Shown: positions 24,794 through 33,309 of the stretch, one piece after another | Layout of the letters: each line of letters starts with the position of its first letter | How positions within the stretch are numbered: the stretch's first letter is position 1 | Assembly (NCBI GenBank): GCA_947474675.1 | Contig: CANJKA010000032.1 | Location: 1-33,804 of the forward strand | Direction of reading: 5' to 3' | Length of the DNA: 33,804 bases | Origin: Flavobacteriales bacterium | Lineage (GTDB): Bacteria > Bacteroidota > Bacteroidia > Flavobacteriales_D > Crocinitomicaceae | Notes under the pieces: model-generated | What the model was told of the DNA's origin: nothing | The model's database searches: none | What the model saw: the letters and a program-made list of their open reading frames with translations, nothing else | Program-made: the position numbers and the translations under genes

Positions 24794-25065
24794 ACTTATT
24801 AGTTTTGAAATTATTTTTCAGTTGACAATCAATGTTTTTGTGAGGTTATTGAATTTCACTGAATTATTTGGAAAAGGTCAAAATTTCTATTATAAAATCA
24901 AAAAATCTAAATTGTATTGATTAAAGGGGTCTTTAATGAACGTATTCTGAAATTAAGAAAGCGTAAACTTTACTATTCTTAAGTTTTTAAATGAAATAAA
25001 AGACGTTTTTTTTATCTTTTTAACACTTAATCAAGTCTAAATCCTTTCAATTCATGTTATTTAAG
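24794..25065. other. Intergenic region upstream of tatA
   Basis: About 270 A/T-rich bases between the infB terminator and the tatA promoter, containing no credible ORF, repeat or RNA that I recognise. Confidence 0.5.
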
Positions 25066-25073
25066 TAACTTTG
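25066..25073 (+). promoter_or_regulatory. tatA: -7 promoter element of tatA
   Basis: TAACTTTG fully matches TAnnTTTG. TTTC at 25045-25048 is the nearest -33-like box (17-base spacing). Transcription near 25080 leaves a leader of about 24 bases to the ATG at 25104, and excludes the earlier in-frame start at 25071. Confidence 0.6.
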
Positions 25074-25103
25074 TACCTATTATTGAATTTAATACAAAAG
25101 AGT

Positions 25104-25289
25104 ATGATTTTAGGAGTTTTTGGTCCGCCACAAGTTATTTTGATTTTAGCAGTAGTTTTATTAATGTTCGGAGGAAAAAAAATCCCAGAATTAATGAAAG
25201 GTCTAGGTCAAGGAGTTAAAGAATTCAAAGACGCATCTAAGGGTGAGGATGAAAAAAAAGATTCAAAAATAGAAGAGGATAAAAAATAG
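25104..25289 (+). CDS. tatA: Twin-arginine translocase subunit TatA/TatE
   Basis: A 61-residue protein with the standard TatA plan: one short N-terminal membrane helix ([12 protein letters not shown]), the Phe-Gly hinge ([10 protein letters not shown]), an amphipathic helix ([17 protein letters not shown]) and a charged Lys/Glu/Asp tail. TatA oligomers form the pore through which folded proteins with twin-arginine signals cross the cytoplasmic membrane. TatC is not in this window. The frame continues upstream to 25071, but that start lies within the promoter, so the ATG at 25104 is used. The gene is 17 bases before gatA and opens a run of six closely spaced genes. Confidence 0.92.
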   Translation: MILGVFGPPQVILILAVVLLMFGGKKIPELMKGLGQGVKEFKDASKGEDEKKDSKIEEDKK

Positions 25290-25306
25290 TACAAAGAATT
25301 TAACGA

Positions 25307-26716
25307 ATGCATAAAACTTTTGCTGAAGTAAAGAATGCCCTTTCTTCGGGTAAATCGGTATTGAATATTGTTGACGGATATATCTCTGCAATTCAAGAAC
25401 AATCTGAATTAAATGCTTTTTTAGAAGTGTTTGATACTACTGCTCGCGAACAAGCTATATTGGTTGATCAAAAAATAAAAGAAGGAAGAGCTGGTCGATT
25501 AGCAGGAATGGTAATTGGTTTAAAAGATAATCTTTGTGTTCAAGGACAAAAAGTTTCTGCTTCTTCCAAAATATTAGTTGGATTTGAATCTTTATATACA
25601 GGAACTGCGGTTCAACGTTTATTGGATGAAGATGCAATTGTTATTGGACGTTTAAATTGTGATGAATTTGCAATGGGAAGTTCAAACGAAAATTCTGCTT
25701 TTGGTCCTGTTAAAAATCCATTAAATCACGCTTTTGTTCCTGGTGGTTCTTCTGGTGGATCTGCTGCTGCTGTTGCTGCGAATCTTTGTACTGCTGCTTT
25801 AGGGAGTGATACAGGTGGTTCAATTAGACAACCAGCTTCTTTTACTGGAACATTTGGTTTAAAACCTACTTATGGTCGAATTAGTCGTTTTGGATTAATT
25901 GCTTATGCATCATCATTTGATCAAATAGGACCAATCACAAATAATTTAGAAGATTCTGCTTTGCTTTTAGAAATAATGGCAGGGAAAGATGAATATGATA
26001 ATACGGTATCTTCAAGAGAAGTGGAAAATTATTCCTCTTTTGAAACACCAAAAAAATTAAAAATTGCCGTTTTAGAAGAAAGTTTAGAAACGAAAGGTGT
26101 TGATCCAGAAGTTGTCTCTAAAATGCAAGAAATTATTTCTCAATTAAAATTAGACGGACATACAGTTGAAAATGTTTCGTTTCCATATTTAGACTATATG
26201 GTTCCAACGTATTATGTTTTAACTACTGCTGAAGCTTCTTCTAATTTATCTCGTTTTGACGGGGTACATTATGGACATAGAAGCCCAATTGCTGCAGGTG
26301 TTGAAGAAACATATATTAATTCGAGAAGTGAAGGTTTTGGAGAAGAAGTAAAACGTAGAATTATGGCTGGAACGTTTGTTCTATCAAATGAGTTTTACGA
26401 TGCTTATTATACCAAAGGGCAAAAGGTTCGTCGTATTTTGAAAAACAAAACAAATGAAATTTTAGATACTTATGATCTAATGATTCTGCCGACGACACCT
26501 TCTACAGCTTTTGAATTAAATGGAGTTAAAGATCCGATCCAAATGTATTTACAGGATATTTTTACTGTTCATGCAAATTTAACGGGGAACCCTGCAATTT
26601 CTTTACCTTTAGGAAAACATTCAAATGGAATGCCTTTCGGAATTCAAGTTATGGCAAATAATTTCAAAGAAAAAGATTTATTTAATTTCTCACACTATCT
26701 AACTGAGATGGCTTAA
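25307..26716 (+). CDS. gatA: Asp-tRNA(Asn)/Glu-tRNA(Gln) amidotransferase subunit GatA
   Basis: A 469-residue amidase-signature protein. It releases ammonia from glutamine, which the GatB subunit uses to convert Glu-tRNA(Gln) or Asp-tRNA(Asn) to the amidated forms. The catalytic Lys73 (GLKDNLCVQG), cis-Ser148 in GGSSGGS and nucleophile Ser172 in DTGGSIRQPA keep the same spacing (75 and 24 residues) that I remember from Staphylococcus aureus GatA (79, 154, 178). GTFGLKPTYGRISRFGL and ASSFDQIGP are typical GatA sequences. gatB and gatC are not in the window, which is usual in Bacteroidota, where the subunits are scattered. It is followed after 12 bases by the transglycosylase gene. Confidence 0.95.
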   Translation: MHKTFAEVKNALSSGKSVLNIVDGYISAIQEQSELNAFLEVFDTTAREQAILVDQKIKEGRAGRLAGMVIGLKDNLCVQGQKVSASSKILVGFESLYTGTAVQRLLDEDAIVIGRLNCDEFAMGSSNENSAFGPVKNPLNHAFVPGGSSGGSAAAVAANLCTAALGSDTGGSIRQPASFTGTFGLKPTYGRISRFGLIAYASSFDQIGPITNNLEDSALLLEIMAGKDEYDNTVSSREVENYSSFETPKKLKIAVLEESLETKGVDPEVVSKMQEIISQLKLDGHTVENVSFPYLDYMVPTYYVLTTAEASSNLSRFDGVHYGHRSPIAAGVEETYINSRSEGFGEEVKRRIMAGTFVLSNEFYDAYYTKGQKVRRILKNKTNEILDTYDLMILPTTPSTAFELNGVKDPIQMYLQDIFTVHANLTGNPAISLPLGKHSNGMPFGIQVMANNFKEKDLFNFSHYLTEMA

Positions 26717-26728
26717 GGATAAACGTTT

Positions 26729-28309
26729 ATGAATAGGATATTTACAGTAGTTTTTTTTAATTTATTAAGTATAATCGCTTTTTCCCAAACGAAAGATTCG
26801 ATTAAAAAAATAACTCCTGCTCCATTAAATGCTGATCCATTCATCAACACAGTTGAGCAAACATTGAATGCTTTTTATGCAGATGTAGCCAATCAAAGTA
26901 ATTATGATTCCATTATAGACGCATTGAATTATGAGAAAGGTGAAATCCCTCATTTTACAGACGATGAATATTGTGAACGTTTAGAGAAAATGAATGCAAT
27001 GAGTCCTTTTCAATTGGATTGTACTCCTGCTGCCTTATCAACGATTAAGTTTTTTGCAGATAAAAGAAGAAGTTTTGCTCGTGTTGTTTTAGGAAGATCT
27101 GCTCTTTATTTTGAAATGTTTGAAGAAAAATTAGCTGAATATGATTTACCTATTGAATTAAAATATTTAGCTGTAATTGAAAGTGGATTACGTCCGCAAG
27201 TTAAATCACATGCAGGAGCTTTAGGATTATGGCAATTTATGTATCGTACAGGTTTGTATTATGGATTAAATGAAAATTCATACATAGATGAACGTATGGA
27301 TCCTGAATTAGCTACGGATGCTGCTTGTAGATATTTGAAAAAATTATATGGTATTTATGGCGATTGGAATTTAGCGTTAGCTTCATACAATGCAGGACCC
27401 GGAAATGTAAATAAGGCGATTCGTCGCTCTGGAGGAAAAAAAACATATTGGGAAGTAAGACCATTTTTACCTGTAGAAACGCAAGGATATGTACCCAATT
27501 TTATTGCAGCTGCATATTTGTTAACCTATCATGCAGAACATAACATTGTTCCAATGGAAGCGAAGTGGAATTATGCTCAATTAGACACTATTTGTTTAAA
27601 CAGTGGGATTCATATGTCTACAATTACTAAATTGACTGGTTGGGAATTGGATGAAATTCAAACATTGAATCCTGTTTATAAAACGAGTTATATTCCTGAA
27701 ACAACTCCTAAACAATGTATTTCAGGACCACTTTTAGAAATAGGAAAATTAGTGAGTTTAGAGGATGAATTATATAAATTAGAAAAAACTACTTTTGCTC
27801 CTGAACCAATAAAAGTGATTGTTAATCCGACTGACAGTGCTGGAGTTGTACCTGTAATTGCACCTGTTGTAAAAGAAAAATTGGTAACAACCGTTAAAAA
27901 TATTCCCCCTGTTTATATAGTAGTTGATCACGTTGTGAAAAGAGGGGAAGGATTTGGAATCATTGCTGCTAAATATGAAGTAACAGTAGATGAAATTTTA
28001 AAAGAAAATAAAATTCCAACAACTTCGGTTTTATATGTTGGTCAAAAATTAAAAATTCGTGTAATTTCAGTACCTGGAAGTAGTGTTACAACAACATCTG
28101 TTGAAACAATCACACCAAAGGAAAAACCGGTTGAAAAAGTAAAAGTTAAACCAGTCGCTCCTGCAAAAAAATATTACAATGTTAAGTCAGGAGATACTGC
28201 AACTAAAATATCACAAAAGCATAATCTTACTCAACAACAACTTAAAAAATTAAATCCAGGAGTGAATCTTGATAGAATTTCTCCAGGACAACAATTACGT
28301 GTAAAATAA
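26729..28309 (+). CDS. MltD-like lytic transglycosylase with two LysM domains
   Basis: A 526-residue secreted enzyme with a signal peptide (MNRIFTVVFFNLLSIIAFSQ). The lytic transglycosylase (SLT/GH23) domain spans about 130-260, with the likely catalytic Glu151 in AVIESGLRPQ, then GALGLWQFM and ASYNAGPGNV, all hallmarks of the family. Two LysM peptidoglycan-binding domains follow at about 402-446 (HVVKRGEGFGIIAAKYEVTV) and 477-526 (YYNVKSGDTATKISQKHNLT). The enzyme cleaves the glycan strands of peptidoglycan with formation of 1,6-anhydromuramic ends, in the periplasm. There is no lipobox, so it is probably soluble or only peripherally bound. Gene order (after gatA, before two glycosyltransferases) suggests a shared envelope transcription unit. 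Confidence 0.9.
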   Translation: MNRIFTVVFFNLLSIIAFSQTKDSIKKITPAPLNADPFINTVEQTLNAFYADVANQSNYDSIIDALNYEKGEIPHFTDDEYCERLEKMNAMSPFQLDCTPAALSTIKFFADKRRSFARVVLGRSALYFEMFEEKLAEYDLPIELKYLAVIESGLRPQVKSHAGALGLWQFMYRTGLYYGLNENSYIDERMDPELATDAACRYLKKLYGIYGDWNLALASYNAGPGNVNKAIRRSGGKKTYWEVRPFLPVETQGYVPNFIAAAYLLTYHAEHNIVPMEAKWNYAQLDTICLNSGIHMSTITKLTGWELDEIQTLNPVYKTSYIPETTPKQCISGPLLEIGKLVSLEDELYKLEKTTFAPEPIKVIVNPTDSAGVVPVIAPVVKEKLVTTVKNIPPVYIVVDHVVKRGEGFGIIAAKYEVTVDEILKENKIPTTSVLYVGQKLKIRVISVPGSSVTTTSVETITPKEKPVEKVKVKPVAPAKKYYNVKSGDTATKISQKHNLTQQQLKKLNPGVNLDRISPGQQLRVK

Positions 28310-28339
28310 TCTTTTACTTACGCTTTCAAAAGAAAGGAG

Positions 28340-29086
28340 ATGGTTAAAATTTCAGCTGTAATTATTACGTTTAATGAGGAGAAAAATATTGCTCGTTGTT
28401 TAGAATCTATAAGAGGTATAGTTGATGAAATTATCGTAGTTGATTCCTTTTCAAAAGATAAAACCAGAGAAATTTGCCTATCCTATAATGTTCAATTTAT
28501 TCAAACTGAATGGAAAGGGTATTCTGAGACCAAAAATTTTGCAAATTCAAAAGCTGAGAATGATTGGATACTTTCTCTAGATGCCGATGAAGCTCTTTCA
28601 GAAGAACTTAAAAACGCCATATTAAACGCTAAAAAAACTGGACTTCAAGGATGTTATTCTTTTAATCGTCTAACAAATTATTGCGGAACGTGGGTTAAAT
28701 ATGGCGGATGGTATCCAGATAATAAAACAAGATTATTTAACCGATTAGAAGTCAAATGGACTGGTTTAATTCATGAAAACCTTGAATTTAACACGACATT
28801 AGCCACCACTCTTTTGAAAGGAGATTGTTTACATTATAGTTATTATACAGTTCAAGAACACATTAATCAAACAAAAAAGTTTAGTCCAATTGCTGCTGAA
28901 ATGCTGCATTCAAAAGGTAAAAAAGCTACGTTTGTAAAACGATTTATTAGTCCAGCGGTAAAATTTATCAGAGACTACTTTTTCAAATTTGGATTTCTAC
29001 ACGGAAGAAAAGGATTTCTTATTTGTGCAATTTCAGGTTACGCAACATACATAAAATATAAAAAATTAAGAGAATTAAATAAATGA
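28340..29086 (+). CDS. Glycosyltransferase family 2, WaaE/KdtX-like (LPS core)
   Basis: A 248-residue GT-A-fold glycosyltransferase. It starts KISAVIITFNEEKNIARCLE, carries the DxD-like metal motif as LSLDADEAL (about 76-84), and continues YGGWYPDNKTRLFNR and WTGLIHENL, the combination typical of WaaE/KdtX enzymes that add a sugar to the LPS inner core. It has no clear transmembrane segment and would act at the inner face of the cytoplasmic membrane. The purine stretch AGAAAGGAG ends directly at the ATG, too close to act as an ordinary ribosome binding site for it. Its stop codon overlaps the start of the heptosyltransferase-like gene (ATGA), indicating translational coupling. Confidence 0.88.
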   Translation: MVKISAVIITFNEEKNIARCLESIRGIVDEIIVVDSFSKDKTREICLSYNVQFIQTEWKGYSETKNFANSKAENDWILSLDADEALSEELKNAILNAKKTGLQGCYSFNRLTNYCGTWVKYGGWYPDNKTRLFNRLEVKWTGLIHENLEFNTTLATTLLKGDCLHYSYYTVQEHINQTKKFSPIAAEMLHSKGKKATFVKRFISPAVKFIRDYFFKFGFLHGRKGFLICAISGYATYIKYKKLRELNK

Positions 29087-30102
29087 GTCAAGAAATAGAT
29101 TTAACAAACAAACGCATAATTATCAGTAGAACTGATAGTATTGGAGATGTCATGCTAACATTACCTTTATGCGCTTGGATTAAAGAAAATTTTTCGAATG
29201 TTCATTTGATTTTTTTAGGTAATAATTACACGAAACCTGTTATTGACTGTTTTTCATCAATTGATCAATTTGCTGATTGGAAAGAAACTGAAAATGGTGT
29301 AGATAAAGATAAAGTAGCATTTTTAAAAAATTTAAATGCAGATGCAATCGTTCATGTATTTCCTAATAAAGAAATTGCCAAGTTTTCTAAAAAAGCTAAA
29401 ATTGGAGTAAGAGTAGGAACATCTCATCGTATTTTTCATTTTTTGACATGTACAGAAAAAGTAAACTTTACGAGAAAAAAATCTCCTCTTCACGAATCTC
29501 AGTTAAATTTTGAATTACTTCGTCCTTTTGGATTGAAAGCAATACCTTCTCTTGAAGAAATTAATGAATACACGAAATTGTTTTATTCGACAAATGAAGT
29601 TTTACCAGAATTTATACAAAAAAAATTAGATTCATCTGATAAAAGAGTAATACTTCACGCGAAATCTCAAGGTAGTGCCGTAGAATGGGGACTTGAAAAC
29701 TATCGTTTATTGGCATTAAAATTAGAGAAAAAAGGATATATGGTTTTCTTTACTGGGACCGAAAATGAAGGAAAACTGATCCGTGATCAAATTCATTTTT
29801 CTAGTTCTATTATTGATACTACAGGAAAATTAACGTTGGCACAATTGATTCATTTAATTTCAAAATCTGAATCTTTGGTTGCTTGTTCAACTGGACCTTT
29901 TCATCTTGCTGGTTTTTTATCAATTCATGCTGTCGGTTTATTTTCTCCTAGAAAACCAATTCATCCAGGACGATGGAAAGCTCTAGGATCAGATGTTCAT
30001 ATTGTTGTGAATGATGAGCAATGTCCGACTTGTCAAAAAGGGAAATTGTGTAAATGTATTGAGTTGATTCCTGTTGACCGTGTTCTAAACGAACTAATTT
30101 AA
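29083..30102 (+). CDS. Glycosyltransferase family 9 (ADP-heptose:LPS heptosyltransferase-like)
   Basis: A 339-residue GT-B-fold enzyme. The N-terminus IIISRTDSIGDVMLTLPL is the family 9 acceptor-domain hallmark. The nucleotide-sugar-binding half includes ILHAKSQGSAVEWGLENYRL, VFFTGTENEG and CSTGPFHLAGFLSIHAVGLF, corresponding to the S-G-P-x-H-L-A motif of heptosyltransferases. The C-terminus is unusually Cys-rich (EQCPTCQKGKLCKCIE), which is seen in several Bacteroidota members from memory. Family and gene order next to a WaaE-like enzyme suggest transfer of heptose or a related sugar to LPS; the exact donor is not determinable. It overlaps the preceding gene by four bases and its stop codon is followed without a break by an open frame leading into the UbiA-like gene. 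Confidence 0.88.
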   Translation: MSQEIDLTNKRIIISRTDSIGDVMLTLPLCAWIKENFSNVHLIFLGNNYTKPVIDCFSSIDQFADWKETENGVDKDKVAFLKNLNADAIVHVFPNKEIAKFSKKAKIGVRVGTSHRIFHFLTCTEKVNFTRKKSPLHESQLNFELLRPFGLKAIPSLEEINEYTKLFYSTNEVLPEFIQKKLDSSDKRVILHAKSQGSAVEWGLENYRLLALKLEKKGYMVFFTGTENEGKLIRDQIHFSSSIIDTTGKLTLAQLIHLISKSESLVACSTGPFHLAGFLSIHAVGLFSPRKPIHPGRWKALGSDVHIVVNDEQCPTCQKGKLCKCIELIPVDRVLNELI

Positions 30103-30168
30103 AAGACGATTCAACGTTTCTTACAACATATCATTTATTCTAATTTCGTTGTAAGTTTATCTGTTGGA

Positions 30169-30924
30169 ATGCTTTCTTTTGGTATTTGTCATCAACTAAA
30201 ATTGGATCATGCTGAATGGTATTCTTTTTTTGTTTTTTCTTCTTCATTTTTCATGTATAACATCCAACGATTTATAAAAGAAAAACAGTCAAATTCAAAC
30301 CCTACAAATCTTGTTAAGTGGCTCAGGAATCATAAAAAACAACAATTTTTATTGACAGGAATTAGCTTAATGATTCTGATTTATAGTTTTTTTAAAATTT
30401 TTCATTCGGGTATAATTGGGTTTTCTATTTTGAGTTTTTCTGCCTTAATTAGTTTATTTTATGTCTATCAAATTAAAAAGAAAAGTTTAAGAGACATTCC
30501 TTATTTAAAAATCCATCTAATTTCCTTTATTTGGATTATCGCAATAGGTGGATTTCAATTAGTTAATGAAAACAATTTTGAATTGAAAAATTGGTTATTT
30601 GTTGGAAGTCATTATTTCTATATACTTGCAGTAACCATTCCTTTTGACATTAGAGATATAGGATATGATTCTCCTAAACAAAAAACGATTCCACAACTTG
30701 TAGGAGTTAACAGGTCAAAAAGAGTAAGTATTCTTTTACTTTTGATTTATTTTGTTTTAGTAATTTTCTGTAAACCTCTTTTATTACACAATCTACTTTT
30801 TTATGTTTTCTTAGGAATTACTTTTTTATTAATAATTCAGCAGAAAGAAAAAAGCCCTGAGTTTTATTGCTCAGGACTTATTGAAAGTTCAATTTTTTTA
30901 ATAGGGATTAGTTATGTTATTTGA
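30169..30924 (+). CDS. UbiA-like multi-pass membrane protein (start uncertain)
   Basis: At least 251 residues with about seven hydrophobic segments. DIRDIGYDSPKQKTIPQLVG resembles the second Asp-rich motif (D-x-R-D-x-x-x-D) of UbiA-type prenyltransferases and the lysine-threonine-isoleucine-proline after it. The first motif (N-D-x-x-D-x-x-x-D) is replaced by YNIQRFIKEKQ, so normal prenyl-diphosphate binding is doubtful. The ATG at 30169 lies inside what looks like the first membrane helix (YSNFVVSLSVGMLSFGI). The frame is open back to the stop of the preceding gene at 30102 with no ATG, GTG or TTG; ATT at 30109 is a possible start. The last 80 bases also contain the terminator of the converging gene. 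Function unknown; a lipid- or LPS-related role is inferred only from its neighbours. Confidence 0.7.
   Translation: MLSFGICHQLKLDHAEWYSFFVFSSSFFMYNIQRFIKEKQSNSNPTNLVKWLRNHKKQQFLLTGISLMILIYSFFKIFHSGIIGFSILSFSALISLFYVYQIKKKSLRDIPYLKIHLISFIWIIAIGGFQLVNENNFELKNWLFVGSHYFYILAVTIPFDIRDIGYDSPKQKTIPQLVGVNRSKRVSILLLLIYFVLVIFCKPLLLHNLLFYVFLGITFLLIIQQKEKSPEFYCSGLIESSIFLIGISYVI
30845..30879 (-). terminator. Terminator of the Asp-box gene, inside the converging UbiA-like gene
   Basis: On the minus strand AAGTCCTGAG and CTCAGGGCTT form a 10-bp stem (one G-T pair) with loop CAATAAAA, followed by TTTTC. It lies about 60 bases beyond the stop of the minus-strand gene 30940-32205 and within the coding sequence of the + strand gene ending at 30924. 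Confidence 0.8.
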
Positions 30925-30939
30925 TTACATCTAATTCGT

Positions 30940-32205
30940 TTACTTACATGTTGAGTAAATTAACTTTCCGCCTTCGATGGACCAGTCTATCCAAAATAAA
31001 TGGATAATATTATTTTCATCTACAACTAGATCTTGATAAGCACCAATATAAAATTTAGTAATTGGTTTTTTATCTGAATACAAAGAATAACTTTTTTCTC
31101 CGTCTTTTCCAATAACCATATATTTAGTGTCTACGTTTTCTTTTGTTTTTTCATTCCAAAGTAAAATAACATTTCCTTTTTGGTCAAAATTACCAGTTAA
31201 TAATGATGCATTTTTAGAAATACATTTTGGTTTTTCAAAAGTTTTTCCGCCATCATTACTTTCTAGAATATATGCTTTCCCGACACCGTGAGGATTGAAT
31301 ACCGTTATAATAATTCTGTTTTTATTATCAGTAATAATATCAGTTACTGGTAGCGGAGTCTCAGTTTTAGCTATTCTTTTTACTTCGCCAAATGAGTTGC
31401 CCAAATCTTCACTAATTGTTAGCCAAATCCCTTTCCCTTTATACGAACCGTATGATAATAAAATGTTATTCCCTACAAAACTTAAAGAAGGTCCTTGTTC
31501 ACCCATATCAGCTTCTCCAGTAAGAATCATTTTAAAAATTGTATTAGGTTTCCATCCTCTTTTATTGTCAATAAGAATATTATTACTCCAAGTTTTACCA
31601 TGATCAGTTGATTTTGTGAATACAACATCTCCTTTAGCTTCTAAAAATTTACCTTCAGGTAAGTTAAAATTAATATAACTTAAAAACAGTTCTCCATCAC
31701 CTTTTGCAATTATAGTAGGTTTATCAGGCATGTTTGAACCTAAATCATTATTTCTTTTAATAGTTGTCCAATCTGACCAATTTTGTCCACCATCTTGCGT
31801 TTTACAAATTTCTAAAATTGCAGCTGTTGGAATATGATTTGTAAAATAATCAATTGACATGGAGACTAGATAGATGTTATTATTATCATCTTCTGCAAAA
31901 GCTGGATTTCCTGTCCATATAAATTCTTTTGAATCGTAAGTTCTAATCGGATACCATTTCGTTTTATTTTGGTAAGAGATTGTATAAGAAATTAATTTTT
32001 CATCAGTTCCTTTTTTTCTATCAATCCAAGCAACAGCTAATTCACTTTTTTTAGTTAGAAGAACACAAACTTCTTCTTGAATATATGCTGTGTCTGGTTG
32101 AAACTGAGTATTAATCTGATTCAAAAACTCATTGTTCGTTTGAGAAATTCCATTTAATGAGATCGCTAAAACAAACATTAAATAATGTTTAGTAAATTTT
32201 ATCAT
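30940..32205 (-). CDS. Secreted sialidase-fold (BNR/Asp-box) protein
   Basis: A 421-residue protein with a signal peptide (MIKFTKHYLMFVLAISLNGI, ending SQ). Four Asp-box motifs (S-x-D-x-G-x-(T/S)-(W/F)) mark a six-bladed sialidase-type beta-propeller: KTQDGGQNW, STDHGKTW, SEDLGNSF and SNDGGKTF. The arginine triad of true sialidases cannot be assigned from the sequence by eye, so enzymatic activity on sialic acid is not claimed; many Asp-box proteins are not sialidases. No T9SS tail or lipobox is present, so it is probably periplasmic or released. TTAATTTG (32259-32252 on the minus strand), one base off the -7 consensus, would give a leader of about 40 bases. The gene ends at the terminator 30845-30879. 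Confidence 0.75.
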   Translation of the reverse strand: MIKFTKHYLMFVLAISLNGISQTNNEFLNQINTQFQPDTAYIQEEVCVLLTKKSELAVAWIDRKKGTDEKLISYTISYQNKTKWYPIRTYDSKEFIWTGNPAFAEDDNNNIYLVSMSIDYFTNHIPTAAILEICKTQDGGQNWSDWTTIKRNNDLGSNMPDKPTIIAKGDGELFLSYINFNLPEGKFLEAKGDVVFTKSTDHGKTWSNNILIDNKRGWKPNTIFKMILTGEADMGEQGPSLSFVGNNILLSYGSYKGKGIWLTISEDLGNSFGEVKRIAKTETPLPVTDIITDNKNRIIITVFNPHGVGKAYILESNDGGKTFEKPKCISKNASLLTGNFDQKGNVILLWNEKTKENVDTKYMVIGKDGEKSYSLYSDKKPITKFYIGAYQDLVVDENNIIHLFWIDWSIEGGKLIYSTCK

Positions 32206-32292
32206 GTGTTTTCTTTTTTGAATTGTTTTAAAAATTTTCTAAAACTAAAAGCAAATTAAAATACGTTAATGAATTTAATTAACTTGAGGTAA

Positions 32293-33306
32293 TTATGAAT
32301 TCGTATGAGAAATGACCAATTTTCCAATCTTAATGTAAAATCCACCAGAATGTTTTGAAGTTGCTTTAGCTGTTCTAAAGTCCACATCTTTTTTCACTAA
32401 TTCTGAAAGTTTACTTGTAATAGGCATAATCGGATTCTGCATTTGATTAAATCCTAAATTAGTATATGAATCTTCAGAAGGCCTAACCTTAATTTGTTTT
32501 GAATAACCTTTCGATTTTAAAGGCTCTAATAAGTCGTCATTAATTTCGAAATGTTTAATCTTTAAAGATTTCATTCGTTTAACAACTGCTTTTTCAGGAC
32601 TTTTTTCTTCCGTATTCTGAGGGATATAGATATTTAATTCAGTATTGTTTTTAGCAACTAAAGGAGTTGTAGCAGAATTGTTTTCAAGTTGGATTGATTC
32701 AACCGATTTAACCTTTCTTTTTTCAGAAGTTGGGTTAATAGGTTTATCTACTTGAACAGAATCTTTAGATGTCACAGTTTTATTATGAGCTAATGGTAAA
32801 GGATCATTAATAATGAAATTTCCGAATGAAATTAGTAAAGCTATACTTGCAGCAACTGCTAAAGAAATAAAAGGCCATAAAGTAATTTTTCTAGCTTTTT
32901 TAAGTGCATTTTTTTCAGAATAAACTTCTTCTAAATTTGCTTTTAAATGTGCTGCTTGAAATAATTTTTGGTCGTTTAAATAAATTGGATTTGAAGCTAT
33001 AAATTCTTCTAATTGTTTTTCTTTAGCAGGAGATAATTGTTTTTCAGTTTGAGCAATCAAAAATGAATTTACATTCAATACTGTAACATTTTCTTCTTCA
33101 AAGAGAACTTGTTTTAATGATTGTTTGTATGAATTATCTAATGTTATTGAATCGTCTTCAATAGTGAAAAATTCAGAATCATCTAATTTAAACTCTGGAT
33201 TTTCATCAAGAAAAACAAATAACAAGGCAGTATCTTCCTCGTTCAAATTTCCTTCCAGAAAGTCGAGGTAAAATGCTTCGTAATTTGTTGAATTAATTGT
33301 TTCCAT
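32293..33306 (-). CDS. Putative anti-sigma factor
   Basis: A 337-residue single-pass membrane protein: cytoplasmic N-terminal region (1-140), one membrane helix (about 142-166, TLWPFISLAVAASIALLISF) and a periplasmic region rich in Ser, Lys and Pro. It starts three bases after the ECF sigma gene ends, the usual arrangement for a cognate regulator. The N-terminal region contains two related segments 70 residues apart (about 14-43 and 84-112) of the form L-x(7)-L-x2-(F)-(L/I)-x2-N-P, similar to the small helical modules of Bacteroidota anti-sigma proteins. No His-x3-Cys-x2-Cys zinc motif is present. Assignment as anti-sigma rests on topology and gene position; I recognise no named domain in the periplasmic part. 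Confidence 0.65.
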   Translation of the reverse strand: METINSTNYEAFYLDFLEGNLNEEDTALLFVFLDENPEFKLDDSEFFTIEDDSITLDNSYKQSLKQVLFEEENVTVLNVNSFLIAQTEKQLSPAKEKQLEEFIASNPIYLNDQKLFQAAHLKANLEEVYSEKNALKKARKITLWPFISLAVAASIALLISFGNFIINDPLPLAHNKTVTSKDSVQVDKPINPTSEKRKVKSVESIQLENNSATTPLVAKNNTELNIYIPQNTEEKSPEKAVVKRMKSLKIKHFEINDDLLEPLKSKGYSKQIKVRPSEDSYTNLGFNQMQNPIMPITSKLSELVKKDVDFRTAKATSKHSGGFYIKIGKLVISHTNS

Positions 33307-33309
33307 CTT

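Noticed and set aside
30940..32205. Calling the Asp-box protein a true sialidase
   Set aside because: Asp-boxes mark the fold only; the catalytic arginine triad and nucleophile cannot be assigned from the sequence by eye and no sialic acid genes are nearby.
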